DNA of 64,000 bases from positions 992,001 to 1,056,000 of the forward strand of contig CAVWXT010000005.1 in the NCBI GenBank assembly GCA_963759115.1. Reading direction: 5' to 3'. This stretch comes from CAVWXT01 sp963759115. GTDB taxonomy: Bacteria > Planctomycetota > Planctomycetia > Pirellulales > Thermoguttaceae. The translations under genes were made by a program, and so were the position numbers. Every line of letters starts with the position of its first letter. Positions within the stretch are counted from its first letter, which is position 1. Under the pieces are notes generated by a model that was not told the origin of the DNA, ran no database searches, and saw nothing but the letters and a program-made list of their open reading frames with translations. Below are positions 17,517 through 28,655 of this stretch, piece after piece.

Positions 17517-20500
17517 ATGCGAACCTTCTGGCACGTTTTTCCAGCAGCCGTTCTGTGCCTCGCGGCAACCGCCGGCGCGGGCCTCTGCCAAGACCAGTCC
17601 ACCGTAACACTGCCGGAAGGCGTCAAGGCCGTCTGGGACCTGGGCAAGGCGTACCGCGAGAGCACGCCCACCCGCCAACGCGTCTGCATCAACGGGCTGT
17701 GGCAATGGCAGCCGGTGAAGGAAAAGGCCGACGCCCCGCCCGCCGGCAATTGGGGGTATTTCAAGGTACCCGGACCGTGGCCGATGATGACCTGGTCGCG
17801 CCACAACGAATCGCAGGTGTACTACCCGCACCCGAGTTGGAAGGACATGAGCCTGTCGGCGGTCCAATGGGCCTGGTATCAACGGGAGGTAGACCTGCCG
17901 AAGGAATGGGCCGGGCGGCGAATCCTCGTCGATGCCCAGTATGTCCACAACTCGGCCGACGTCTATGTGGATGGCAAACACGCCGGCGCCATCAAATTCC
18001 GCGGCGGCAAGGTCGATCTCACCGCCCTCTGCCGGCCCGGCCAGAAACAGGTGCTCTCGATCCTCGTCCACAAGCCGCGAGGCTCGCGGGATTTCCGCGG
18101 CCTGTGCGGCGACGTGTATCTCGACGCCGTGCCGCAGGGCGAATACATCGACGACGTGAAGATCGACACGTCGGTCCGGCAGTGGCAGATCTCGGCCGAC
18201 ACGGCCATCCTCTCGCTCCAAGCCGACAAGCAATACACGCTCCGCGGCGAACTGCTCGACGGCAGCCAAGTGGTCAAGACCATCGCCAGCCAACCGTTCC
18301 GCGCCACGGACCTTCAGAACGGGCGGCTCAAGTTCAGCAATCCCTGGAAGCCGGAGAAACTGTGGGACGCCAACACGCCGCAGAACAAGTACGACCTCAA
18401 GTTGAGTCTGCTCGACGCTTCCGGCAAGGTCTTGGACGAGTTTCGCACGGTGCGTTTCGGGTTCCGCGAGTTCTGGGTCGATGGCCGCGATTTCCGCCTG
18501 AACGGCACGCGGTTCTTCTGCTACGCCATTCCGCTGGACGTGGGCGAGGTCAGCACGTACGGCGCCAGCTATGAGGGCGCCCGCAAGATGGTCTCGCGGT
18601 TCCGCAGCGTCGGCATCAACCTGGCCTACACGCACAACTATTCCAGCGTTCCCGGCGCACATATAAGCTTTGAGGAGGTGATGAAGGCGGGCGACGACAC
18701 GGGGATGCTGATCTCGCTGTCGCAGCCCGAGTTCCGGGACTACAAGTGGGACGCCCCCGACGCCGATCGCACCAATGGCTATGCCGAGGACGCGGAATTC
18801 TACGTCCGGCAGGTCCAGAATCATCCGTCCGTGGTGATGTACGCGACCAGCCATAACGCCACCGGCTATTCGGCCGACCAGAACCCGGATCAGATCGACG
18901 GGATCTTCAACCCGTTTCCCGACCCGCAAGACAAGCAGAAACGGGCCGACCGGGCCGCGCTCTCGGCGCTGCGGGCGGAGGCGATCGTCCAACGGTTCGA
19001 CACCAGCCGCCCGCTCTATCACCATTCGTCCGGCAACCTGAGCCAGATGTACACGCTGAATTGTTATCTCGACTTCGTGCCGATCCAGGAACGTTCCGAT
19101 TGGTTTGAGCACTGGGCCACGCGGGGCGTCAAGCCGCTGCTGTTGGTGGAATACGGCGCGCCTACGTGCAGACCTGGACCGATTCGCGGGGCGAGAGCCG
19201 GCGGCGTCAGCCCCTCTGGTTCCCCGCGGAGTGGGGCGCGCAGTTCCGCGGCGATGCGGCCTATCAACTGCCGGAGGGCGAGAAGGCTAATCCGAACGCG
19301 CGGTCCTTCAACTCCGAGAACGTTGCGGGCGTGCAGGCCGCGTACATCGCGCGGAATTGGCCCGCATTCCGCACCTGGGGCGTCACGCTGTTCAACAACT
19401 GGGACGTCCACTACACGATGTTCACGGCCCGGCGGGGCGCGACGAATGGAACGTGTACGGTGGATTGGGACAACTTGCAGAAACCGGGGTTTAGTCCCGA
19501 TTTCATCCGCACGAGCCGCTGGGACATCGGTTACGAGGATTCCGACTGGACCCCGAACCGCGAGGGCGAGGCCCTGATGCGCTGGAACAAGCCGGTGCTG
19601 GCCTACATTGCCGGCAAGGCGGCCCGATTTACCAGCCAGGACCATAATTTCCGTGCCGGGGAGACGATCGAGAAGCAGGTGATCGTGGTCAACAACTCGC
19701 GGCAGAAGGTTGCGTGCGAGTGTCTCTGGATAATGGTGCCGCCGGGTTCGACCGCCGCTTCGTCTGGGGAGTCGAGGGTCATTGAGGAAACGAGCGCTGT
19801 CGTCGAAACGGGCGAGCAGGCGCGTATTCCGCTTCGCTATGCGCTTCCCCGCGACTTGAAACCGGGGACCTACGATCTGGCGCTGAGAACCGGGATATTC
19901 ACGGACTTTGTCGTGCCGAAAACCGGCGACGCGCAAATCGACACCTTCACCATTAACGTGCTGCCGGCGGCCCCCAAGCCGCAAGTGGCGGCCAAGCTCG
20001 CCGTCTTCGACCCGAAGGGCGAGACGAAGAAGCTGCTCTCCGAGTTGGGCATTCAGTATAGCTCGGTCGGCCCCGATGCCGACACGGCCGCGTATGACAT
20101 CCTCGTGATCGGCAAACACGCCCTGACGATGTCCGGCCCCAAGCTCGATCTCTCGCGGGTGCGTGCGGGGCTCAAGGTCATCATGTTCGAGCAGACCACC
20201 GACGTACTGGAAAGGCGGCTCGGCTTCCGCGTGCAGGAATATGGCCTGCGGCAGGTCTTCCCCCGCGTGCCCGCGAATGTCGGGGTGCTGGCCGGTCTGA
20301 CGGCCGAGAACTTGCGCGACTGGCGCGGCGAGGGAACCACCGTCCCGCCGCGACTGGAAACGCCCACCAGCGACATGGGCAAGTACCCCGAGGTGCAGTG
20401 GTGCGGTTTCACCGCCCCGCGGCCTTGGCGGTGCGGATGCCAGGGCACGGTGGCCACGGTACTGATCGAGAAGCCGACCTCGGGCGATTTCTTGCCTCTG

Positions 20501-21838
20501 GTGGACGGCGGATTCGCGCTACAGTATTCGCCGCTCCTGGAATACCGCGAGGGCGCCGGCATGGTGATGTTCTGCCAACTGGACGTGACCGGCCGAAGCG
20601 AGAACGACCCGGCGGCCACGCGACTGGTCAGCAATCTGCTGGGCTACGTCTCCTCGTGGAAACCGACTCCGGCCTGCAAGCTGCTCTATGTTGGCGAACC
20701 GGCCGGCAAGGCACACCTGGAGCACGCCAATCTCTCGCCGGCCGACTATCAGGGCGGCCCTTTGACGCCCGATCAGGTTCTGGTGGTTGGTCCCGGCGGC
20801 GGCGCCAAACTGGCCGCCGGCGTCAAGGAGATCGAGCCCTGGCTCAAGGCGGGCGGCCGATTGCTGGCCGTCGGGCTTGACCAGGACGAGGCCAACGCAC
20901 TGCTGCCGTGCAAGGTGGCCACAAAGAAGGCTCAGTATGTTTGCGGCAGCTACAGCGTGCCGGCCTTGGACGGTCCCTTTGCCGGGATCGCGCCGGCCGA
21001 CCTCTATAACCGCGACCCGCGGCAGTTGCCGTTGGTTTCGGGTGTCGCGGCCACCCTGGGCGACGGCGTTCTCGCCAAGGCCGATAGCGCCAGTGTGGTC
21101 TACTGTCAGCTTGTTCCGTGGCAGTTCGACTACGCGAAAACCGCCGGCCTGAAGCCGACCTTCCAACGCGCGAGCTTCGCGCTGGGGCGACTCTTGGGCA
21201 ACATGGGAATCCGGCCCGAAACGCCGCTGCTGGCGAACATCCGCGATCCGTTGCCCGGCCGGGCCATGCTCGACGACGTTCCCAATGTGGTGTGGTTGGA
21301 GGCCGGCGACAAGGTCGTTTTCCTACCGAAGGTTTGGAAGGGCCTGTGGGTCGGATCTGCCGAGCCGCCCAAAGGCTGGGAGACGGGCGGCTACAACGAT
21401 GGCCAATGGCGCGACGTTAAGGTTCCCGGCGCGTGGCAGGACCAGTTCAAAGACATCGCCAATGTCAACGGGGTATTCCTCTATCGAACGGTCGTCGACG
21501 TGCCGGCCGACGTGGCTCAGCAAGAGGTGACCTTTGTCGTCGGCGCGGTGGACGACGAGGACTCGACCTATGTGAACGGCCAGTTCGTCGGCTCCGTCAA
21601 TCAGAAGACCAACCCCCGCGACTATTGGCAGGCGGTGCGGCGCTATAAGTTGCCCAACGGACTGCTGAAGGCCGGGCCGAATGTGGTGGCGGTCAAGAAC
21701 AACGATCTCAAGGGCACCGGCGGCATGAAGGCCTCGCTGCTAAAGCGAAAGGGCGCCGGCAGCGCGCGCTGGCTTTCGGGCCTGTATCTCGACAAGCCTG
21801 AGGCGATCGACGATCCCTACCGCTACTATCGTTGGTGA
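17517..21838 (+). CDS. Giant GH2-like (beta-galactosidase-type) secreted protein, one frameshift
   Basis: Two frames join at about 19166 if one C is restored in the GCGCCTACG run, giving VEYGAPYVQTWTD and a protein of 1440 residues. It has a signal peptide (AAVLCLAATAGAGLCQ), a jelly-roll domain (GLWQWQP ... VPGPW ... WYQREVDLPKEWAGRRI), an Ig-like domain, and a TIM-barrel region with LNGTRFFCYAIPLDVGE and NHPSVVMY. Glu545 in VEYGAP is at the usual nucleophile site. The usual acid/base site reads NHPSVVMYATSHNATG, without Glu. The C-terminal 700 residues hold further domains, including a carbohydrate-binding-like jelly roll (GVFLYRTVVDVPAD ... YVNGQFVGS). Activity may be altered or lost. The ATG at 17517 follows AAGGAG. 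Confidence 0.8.
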
Positions 21839-21966
21839 GGTAGCTCGTGCAGGCCGATCCGTCTATTTGGTCCTGAGGTCGGAGGGACGGCGTTTGTGCC
21901 AGACACAATTGTGTTTAGGCCGCCGGACGCGGTCTTTCCGCAGTATATCGAGTTAACGACAGTATT

Positions 21967-22001
21967 AGCCCCCGTCGAAGTGGGGGCAGAGCGGGCTTTT
22001 T
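21967..22001 (+). terminator. Possible rho-independent terminator after the GH2-like gene
   Basis: A GCCCCC/GGGGGC stem with an eight-base loop starts 130 bases after the stop codon. A second 3' segment, AGCGGGCT, runs into five T residues. The hairpin is strong, but the T-run is ten bases away from the inner stem, so the call is moderate. Confidence 0.4.
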
Positions 22002-22135
22002 CTGCAATCGCTCGCAACTTTCTCTGCGGATCGGGGTTTAACTTACCGGACTGCGAGACGCCAGGCGAGGCTTTGGGCGCAAGCGCGGAGAAGAAGACAT
22101 GCGTCCAAGGTTGGGTTTTTCGCAGCCCGAGGGAT

Positions 22136-22185
22136 GGACAATTGGAGCTGCCTGTCGTCTAATAGAGGTTGGAACAGTCATCGCA
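22136..22185 (+). promoter_or_regulatory. Conserved 50-bp upstream block, copy 1
   Basis: This block closely matches 24625-24674; the shared core includes GTCTAATAG, GGTTGGAAC and GTCATCGC. It sits 211 bases before the membrane-protein gene that leads into sulfatase-like gene 1. Conservation in two intergenic places suggests a promoter or operator. The GGAAC could be the -35 element of an ECF-type promoter; a matching -10 is not obvious. The 300 bases before it show no gene I can support. Confidence 0.45.
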
Positions 22186-22396
22186 CGTCAGTTTGCCTGA
22201 GGCGAGGCCGTCGAGGCGCGGCGTTTGCGCAAGGTGGCGGCGCTTTCGGCCGGTGCAGTGGTCGGAAGCGGCGCTCTCTCACGTGCCCCTACCCCGTCGC
22301 AGCGGAGCACACCTGGCACGCGTTAGTCAGCGCAGCCCTCGGGGGGAAACCGCTGGCAAACGACTGGCCGACCTTGCGTGGCTCCTTGGTCCAGCC

Positions 22397-22945
22397 GTGA
22401 ATTCACCAGAGACACAGCAGCCGTCCTCGCTCAACCTGGAGTTCAACGTCCTGGCGGGGGCGCTGGCGGGCTTCGTGATTGCCGTTGAGGTGAATCTGCT
22501 GGAACTGCTGGTTTGGGGGATTGGATTGTATGCAGACAAGGACTTCAACATGAGCATGGAAGAGCTTGTCTGGTTATCGCCACAGGGGATCGCCGTGGCG
22601 GTGCTCTGCCTTCCGGCGGCGGGGGTGATCGTCGGGCTGCTGGCGACCATCCTCTTGCGCATCGCGCCGGCGATTCGCCCCATGGCGACTCAATCGGCGT
22701 TTTCGCTCTGGGTGTTGGGGCCTTTCATCTACGCGATCTTCGGCGGTGTGCGCGTGCCTCTGGCGGTCCATCTGGTTCTGATCGATGCCCTGCTGGCCTT
22801 CGTAATGGCGGTTATTGCTTACGCCGCATGGTGCGAGTTGTTGCGATGGCTGAGGCAAGGGCAAGTCTGGAGTGTCGTTGTGGCGGTGGCGACGATGAGC
22901 GCCATCTTGTGGCTCCCCCTGGCGATCTACGCCGGCTCATCATAG
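22397..22945 (+). CDS. Integral membrane protein of unknown family
   Basis: A 182-residue protein starting with GTG at 22397 (VNSPETQQPSSLNLEFNVLAG). The longer upstream frame is low-quality. It has five predicted hydrophobic helices, for example VLAGALAGFVIAVEVNLLEL, GIAVAVLCLPAAGVIVGLLA, FSLWVLGPFIYAIFGG, LIDALLAFVMAVIAYAAW and VVVAVATMSAILWLPLAIY. Its stop is 17 bases before the sulfatase-like gene, so the two are very likely translated from one message. In the second sulfatase unit a 38-codon single-helix frame takes this position. No family recognised. Confidence 0.75.
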   Translation: MNSPETQQPSSLNLEFNVLAGALAGFVIAVEVNLLELLVWGIGLYADKDFNMSMEELVWLSPQGIAVAVLCLPAAGVIVGLLATILLRIAPAIRPMATQSAFSLWVLGPFIYAIFGGVRVPLAVHLVLIDALLAFVMAVIAYAAWCELLRWLRQGQVWSVVVAVATMSAILWLPLAIYAGSS

Positions 22946-22962
22946 CGAACAGGAGAAGAGCA

Positions 22963-24509
22963 ATGGGTCAAGAGACCAAGAAGCTCAGTCGTCGGGACCT
23001 CTTCAAGGTTGGCACGGCCATCGCCGGAGCGGCTCTGCTGCAGCCTTCGGTGGTCCATTTCGTGACGCACGGGCAGGCAGAAGGATCGTCCCGCCCCGAT
23101 CGGACGGAGTTGGCCGCCTTTCCCAAAGACTTGCGGCCGCCGAAATTGCCGCAGCCCAACGTCGTGTTCATCGTCCTGGATACCGTCCGGGCCGATCATC
23201 TCTCCTGCTACGGCTACCGCCGGGAGACGACTCCGAACATCGACGCCTTTGCCGCCGGTGGCCGCGTGTACAAAAATACGTTGTCGCCGAGCAATTTTAC
23301 CCTGCCGAGCCATGCCTCGTTCTTCACCGGCCTGTCGTCCAGCGCACGGCACCCGCATGCTGCACCGCAGCCTGGATTCGCGATTCGACACGTTGGCCGA
23401 GCAGTTGCAGGCCAAGGGGTATCAGACCGTCGGCCTCGCGTCAAACGGCCTTCTCAGTCCCAACTTGGGGTTTGACCAGGGGTTCCAGACCTATTGGTGT
23501 TCCACGCTGAACAAGGATGACCTCGTCCAGGGGAGCGATTGTGATTCCATCGTCACGGCCATGCACGCTCAACTCGCCAAGTGGCTTACCGACAAGTACG
23601 ACGCCAAGAAACCGTTTTTCCTGTTCCTGAACTACATCGAGGCCCATCAACAGTATCGGCCGCCGCGGGAACTGCTGCGGTTTGCGTCGGACGAGATCTG
23701 GAGCCGGTGGCAGGTGCAAAAACAGGCCCTGCAATCGTTCGATTACATGCTGACCGGCGCCGACTCGCTGTCGTCCAAGGGTATCGCGGAGATGGAAGCC
23801 CTCTACGACGACGAAATCTGCTATGTCGACCGCAAGGTGGGCGACGTGCTGGAGTTCCTCAAGGCCACCGGTTCTCGAGGAAAACACGGCGGTGATCATT
23901 ACCGCCGACCACGGAGAGCATTTCGGCGAGCATCACATGTTGAGTCACGAATACTCGCTCTATGAGCCGTTGGTGCGGGTGCCGCTGATCGTCCGCTATC
24001 CCGAGCGCTTCAAGGCCGGCCAGGAAGAGAAGCTGGTCCAAAGCCACGACATCTATCCGACGATCCTGGGACTGGTCGGCGCCGAATGGAAGCGCCTGCC
24101 GGGACAGACGTGCGAAAGCCTGCTGGCGCCGCTTTCCGAAGCGCGGATCGGCATCAGCGAATATGAGGTGTTCGACGGGGGGCAATTGGAGCGGGTCAGC
24201 CTTGCCTACCCGGAACTCGACTTCTCGCGTTTTGCCCGGCGGCTCCGCGCCGTTCAGCGCGAGAACATGAAGATGATCCGCCCGGTGCCGGGCAAGTCCG
24301 AGTTGTACGACCTCGCGAACGATCCGATGGAAACGCGAGATCTCGCCGGCGAGAAGCCGGACGTGACCCGCGAACTTGCCGGAAAGCTCGACGGGTGGTT
24401 ACAGTCGTTCGCCCACTATGTCGCGCCGCGGGCTCCGCGCGATCTGCCCACAAGGGCCCCCTCGGCGGACGAACTCAAGGTAATGCGAGGATTGGGCTAT
24501 ATCCAGTGA
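22963..24509 (+). CDS. Tat-exported sulfatase-like hydrolase 1 (two frameshifts)
   Basis: About 515 residues after repair, close to its neighbour sulfatase-like 2. It starts at the ATG at 22963 after AGGAGAAGAG, with a Tat signal (KLSRRDLFKVGTAIAGAA). The alkaline-phosphatase-superfamily metal site begins VVFIVLDTVRADHLSCYGYR. The nucleophile region is FTLPSHASFFTG, so no Cys or Ser of the C/S-x-P-x-R formylglycine motif is present. It continues with a metal-binding ADHGEHFGEH and a C-terminal VMRGLGYIQ. Comparison with copy 2 shows about two bases lost near 23343 and one T gained near 23873. Likely an extracytoplasmic ester hydrolase; substrate unknown. Confidence 0.82.
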
Positions 24510-24624
24510 CGCGGGCGAACTCCCGGCCGTCGGCGGCCTGACCGCCGATCCCGCACGAGGGCCAGTGGGCTTTTGCCAAGCTCCCAACCGAACGGCGGCC
24601 TGAAGGCTCTACGCGACCGGATCT

Positions 24625-24674
24625 GGACAAATGGGGCTCTCTGTTGTCTAATAGTGGTTGGAACGGTCATCGCG
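24625..24674 (+). promoter_or_regulatory. Conserved 50-bp upstream block, copy 2
   Basis: The second copy of the block at 22136-22185, here 141 bases before the 38-codon frame that precedes sulfatase-like gene 2. The order of conserved blocks is the same and the copies differ at about ten positions. It implies that the two sulfatase units arose by duplication with their control region and may respond to the same signal. Confidence 0.45.
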
Positions 24675-24815
24675 CAAACGTTCCTGAGGAGAGGTGCGGC
24701 GAAGAGACCTACTTGCGTAGCGGCGCGGCCGCGGCAATCGGGTTAAGCTGCGCCTTATCTGTGCTCCCAACGTAGTAGGTAATGGCATGTGGCCTGTTGG
24801 GGGCTCAGATCATCC

Positions 24816-24932
24816 ATGATTTGCAGGGAGCTAGTCTGGTTTTCGCTGCTGGGTACCGCTGTCGTGGCGATCTACGTTCTAGCGGTAGGGCTAGTCGGGA
24901 AAGAGCAATGGATGAAGCAGCTAAGAAACTGA
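24816..24932 (+). CDS. Possible 38-residue single-span membrane peptide overlapping sulfatase-like 2
   Basis: The frame runs MICRELVWFSLLGTAV, then VAIYVLAVGLVGKEQW and ends MKQLRN, so one membrane helix of about 22 residues with a basic tail. It overlaps the sulfatase-like gene 2 start by 25 bases in another frame, the arrangement used for translational coupling. No strong ribosome binding site precedes it. It takes the position of the five-helix protein of unit 1 but does not resemble it in length. Confidence 0.4.
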   Translation: MICRELVWFSLLGTAVVAIYVLAVGLVGKEQWMKQLRN

Positions 24933-26454
24933 GCCGTCGGGATCTCTTCAAGGTTGGCTCGGCGATCGCCGGAGCGGCCGCGCTGCACCCTTCGGTGGTC
25001 CACTTCGTGATGGGCAGGCATGACGATGGATCGGGCCGCTCCGATCCGACGGAGCTGGCCCCCTTTCCCACGCAGTTGCGGCCGCCGAAATTGAAACAGC
25101 CCAATGTCGTGTTCATCGTCCTGGATACCGTCCGGGCCGATCATCTCTCCTGCTACGGCTACCGCCGCGAGACGACGCCGAACATCGACGCCTTTGCCGC
25201 CGGCTGCCGCGTGTACAGAAATGTGTTGTCGCCCGACAGTTTCACCTTGCCCAGCCATGTCTCGTTCTTTACCGGCCTGTCGTGCAGCGCCCACGGCACC
25301 AGCACCCTGCACCGGGGCTTGGACCCGCGGTTCGAGACGCTCGCCGATCAGCTAAGTGCCAACGGGTATCAGACCGTCGGCCTCGCGTCAAACGGTTGTC
25401 TCAGTCGTGGCTTGGGGTATGACAAGGGGTTCCAAACCTATTGGAGTTCCCCGACCTATAAGGACAACCTCGTCGAGGGGAGGGATCGTGATTCCGTCGT
25501 CACGACCATGCACGAGCAACTCGCCAAGTGGCTCACCGAAAAGTACGACACCAACAAACCGTTCTTCCTCTTCCTGAACTACATTGAGGCCCATCAACCG
25601 TATCGGCCGCCGCGGGACCAACTACGGTTTGCGTCGGCCGAGACCTGGAACCGCTGGCAGTTGAGAGACCAGGTTCGGCTATCGTTCGATCACATGCTGA
25701 CGGGCGCCGACTTGCTGTCGTCCAAAGATATCGTGGAGATGGAATCCCTCTACGACGACGAAATCAGCTACGTGGACCGCAAGGCAGGCGATCTGCTGGA
25801 GTTCCTCAAGGCCACCGGTCTTGAGGAGAATACGGCGGTGATCATCAGCTCCGACCACGGAGAACATTTCGGCGAGCATCACTTGTTGAGCCACGAGTAT
25901 TCGCTCTACGAACCGTTGGTGCGCGTGCCGTTGATGGTGCGCTATGCCGACCGCTTCAAGACCGGTCAGGAAGAGAAGCTGGTCCAAAGCCACGACATTT
26001 ATCCGACGATCCTGGAACTGGCCGGCGTCCCGTGGAAGCGCCTGCCGGGACAGACGTGCCAAAGCCTGCTGGAGGAAGACGCCGAAGCCAGGGACGGCAT
26101 CAGCGAACACCTGGTGGCCGACGGAATTCCGTTGGACCGGCTCAGCCTCGCCTACCCGCACCTCGACTTCTCGCGTTTTACGCGGCGGCTCCGCACGATT
26201 CAGCGCGGGAACATGAAGTTGATCCACCCGCTGCCGGGCAAGCCCGAGTTGTACGACATGGTCAACGATCCGATGGAAACCCGGAATCTTGCCGATCAGA
26301 AGCCGGATTTGGCCCGCGAGCTTGCCGGAAGGCTCGACACGTGGACGAGTCCTTCGAACATTATGTGCCTGCGCCCGTTCCACGCGACCTGCCGGCACAG
26401 GGTGCCTCGGCGGACGAACTCAAGCTGATGCGAGGATTGGGCTATGTCCAGTAA
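24908..26454 (+). CDS. Tat-exported sulfatase-like hydrolase 2 (one 3' frameshift)
   Basis: Tandem paralogue of the enzyme before it, about 515 residues. The Tat signal is KLSRRDLFKVGSAIAGAA, followed by VVFIVLDTVRADHLSCYGYR, FTLPSHVSFFTGLSCSAHGT, FFLFLNYIEAHQPYRPPR and SDHGEHFGEHHLLSHEY. As in copy 1 the formylglycine Cys is missing; the Thr of TLPSH is where phosphatase-type relatives keep their nucleophile. One missing base near 26346 joins RLDTWT to SFEHYVPAPVPRDLPA, and the protein ends LMRGLGYVQ at 26454. The start at 24908 is preferred since the Tat motif begins seven residues later. A membrane phosphodiesterase gene follows after 24 bases. Confidence 0.85.
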
Positions 26455-26478
26455 CGCGGAACTTTGGTTAGGCGGTAC

Positions 26479-28655
26479 ATGAATCTGTGGCATTGGTGGG
26501 GACGCCGAATCGCTGTCTGTCGAGTGATCGGGGTATTGACGTTTCTGGCGGCTGTCGTGGTGCCGGTCCGGGCGGCGCAGGCCTACGTCGGTCCCGGCGC
26601 GGGCTTCGCCGTTCTCTCCTCGTTTCTGGTCTTCTTCGTTGCCTTCGCGTTGGTTGGCCTGATCCTCGTGACCACCCCGATACGCGTTCTGTGGCGGCTA
26701 ATTCGTGGGCGGCGGCGCCGGCACGGCGGCAAGTTTGCGAGGGTGGTCGTCATCGGCCTCGACGGCATGTCGCCCGTGGTCGCCCGGCGGCTCATGGATC
26801 AGGGGGAGCTGCCGCATTTCCGCCGGCTTGAGCAAAGGGGCGCTTTTTGCCCGCTGCGATCCACGCTTCCCTCGATCTCCCCGGTGGCCTGGTCCACGTT
26901 CCAGACCGGCACGTACCCCGACAAGCACAACATCTTCGATTTTCTCACGCGCGATCGGAGGACGTATCTGCCGGTGTTGGCCTCCGCACGAATCGAACCG
27001 CCGAAGCGGGCGATGCGGTTGGGTTCGCTGCAGATCCCGCTGGGAAGGCCGCGAATCGCCTTGCTGCGAAAGAACCAGCCGTTCTGGAAGATCCTGGGCG
27101 ATCACGGGGTCTTCTCGATGGTCTTGCGCGTGCCGATCACCTTTCCGATCGAGAAGTTCCGCGGCGTCGTGCTGGCCGGCATGTGCGCCCCGACTTGCGC
27201 GGCACCCAGGGGAGTTTCACGTATTTCACTACGGAACCGGGGCCGCACGGCCCTCGCGGCAGCGGCGTGTGCATTGGCGTGACGCGGCGCGGGAATCGGG
27301 TCGAAGCGGCCGTGCCGGGCCCTGCCAGTCCTCTTCGGCCCGGTTCACCGCCGATGACGATTCCCTTCACCATTACGACCAACGGCGACGGGGAGTCGGC
27401 CCTGCTGCAGATCGGCGGCCGGCGCATCCCTTTGATGCGCGGCCAACACACGCCGTGGGTCCGCGCTGAAGTTTCATGCCGGGCTGGGGATGAAGGTGAG
27501 GGGCATCTGCCGGTTCTGTCTCGTCGAGACGTCGCCCGAACTGAAACTCTACGTGACGCCGTTGAATATCGATCCGGACAAGCCGGCCCTGCCGCTGTCG
27601 CACCCTTTTCTCTATGCTCCTTATCTGGCGAGGGTTTTCGGACCGTTCGCCACGCTGGGGCTCGCTGAAGACACGGGAGCACTCAACGAACAAATCCTCG
27701 ACGAGACCGCCTTCCTCGACCAAACCTACCTGATCCACGAGGAACGCGAGCGGATGTTCTTCGACGCCTTGGACAAGGTCGATCGCGGCCTGGTGGCCTG
27801 CGTCTTCGATGCCACGGATCGCGTTCAGCACATGTTTTGGCAATACACGGCGGAAGCCCGAGCGGCGGGAAGCCGCCCCGACGCCAGTCAGCAGTCCGAC
27901 GCCGTGGAGGCGTGCTACCGCAAAATGGACCGCCTGCTCGGCCGCACCCTGGAGCGGCTCGGCCGCGACGATCTGCTGATCGTCATGTCGGACCACGGGT
28001 TCGTCAGTTTCCAGCGGTGCGTCAGTCTCAATAGCTGGCTGAAAGAAAAGGGATTCCTCGCCCTCCATGACGATGCCAGCCAATGCGACGGCTATTACGC
28101 CAACGTCGACTGGTCGCGCACCAAGGCCTATGCCCTGGGGCTGGGCGGGATCTTCATCAATCAGGCCGGCCGCGAAGCGCAAGGAATCGTGGGCGAGGGC
28201 GCCGAGAAGGAGGCGGTCAAGCAGGCCATCATCGACGGCCTGCTCGCGTTGAAGGACGAGGCGACGCAGGCCCCGGCGGTCCGGCGGGTTTTCGACGCGG
28301 CGGCGCATTATCATGGGCCGTACGCCGAGAACGGACCGGACCTGATGGTCGGCTTTGCCGAGGGCTACCGCGTAGCTGGGACGGCGTGACCGGGAAGTTC
28401 GGTCCCACCGTGATCGAGCCCAATTCCAAGGCGTGGAGCGGCGACCATTGCGTCGATCCCGAGTTGGTGCCCGGAGTCTTGTTCTGCAACCGGCGGGTGG
28501 CCGCCGGGGAACCGGGCATTGTGGACATTGCCCCGACGGTGCTCGCCGCGTTCGGCGTGCCCGTGCCCAAGTACATGGACGGCAAGCCGCTGTTGGCCGA
28601 GGAAGACGGCCCGCCTGATGCCCGGAGCGAGGGAAAGGATGGAGATCATGAGTAG
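26479..28655 (+). CDS. Membrane-anchored type I phosphodiesterase-like protein (three frameshifts)
   Basis: About 725 residues in four frame segments that change near 27190, 27470 and 28375. The N-terminus has two membrane helices with the AYVGPGAGFAVL motif between them, known from membrane-bound alkaline-phosphatase-superfamily proteins. The catalytic part follows: VVVIGLDGMSP, STLPSISPVAWSTFQTG and YPDKHNIFDF, then FDATDRVQHMFW, VMSDHGFVSF and WSGDHCVD. These give the Asp/His metal site and a Ser or Thr nucleophile as in nucleotide pyrophosphatase/phosphodiesterases. Substrate unknown. The next gene starts inside its last codons (ATGAGTAG), so the two are translationally coupled. Confidence 0.78.

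Noticed and set aside
17058..19112. 684-codon open frame on the minus strand
   Set aside because: It lies exactly opposite the GH2-like gene, which has clear domains. It is an antisense shadow of high-GC codon use and has no recognisable motif.
21896..22162. 88-codon plus-strand frame after the GH2-like gene
   Set aside because: No family features; it runs through the terminator-like hairpin and the conserved 50-bp block.
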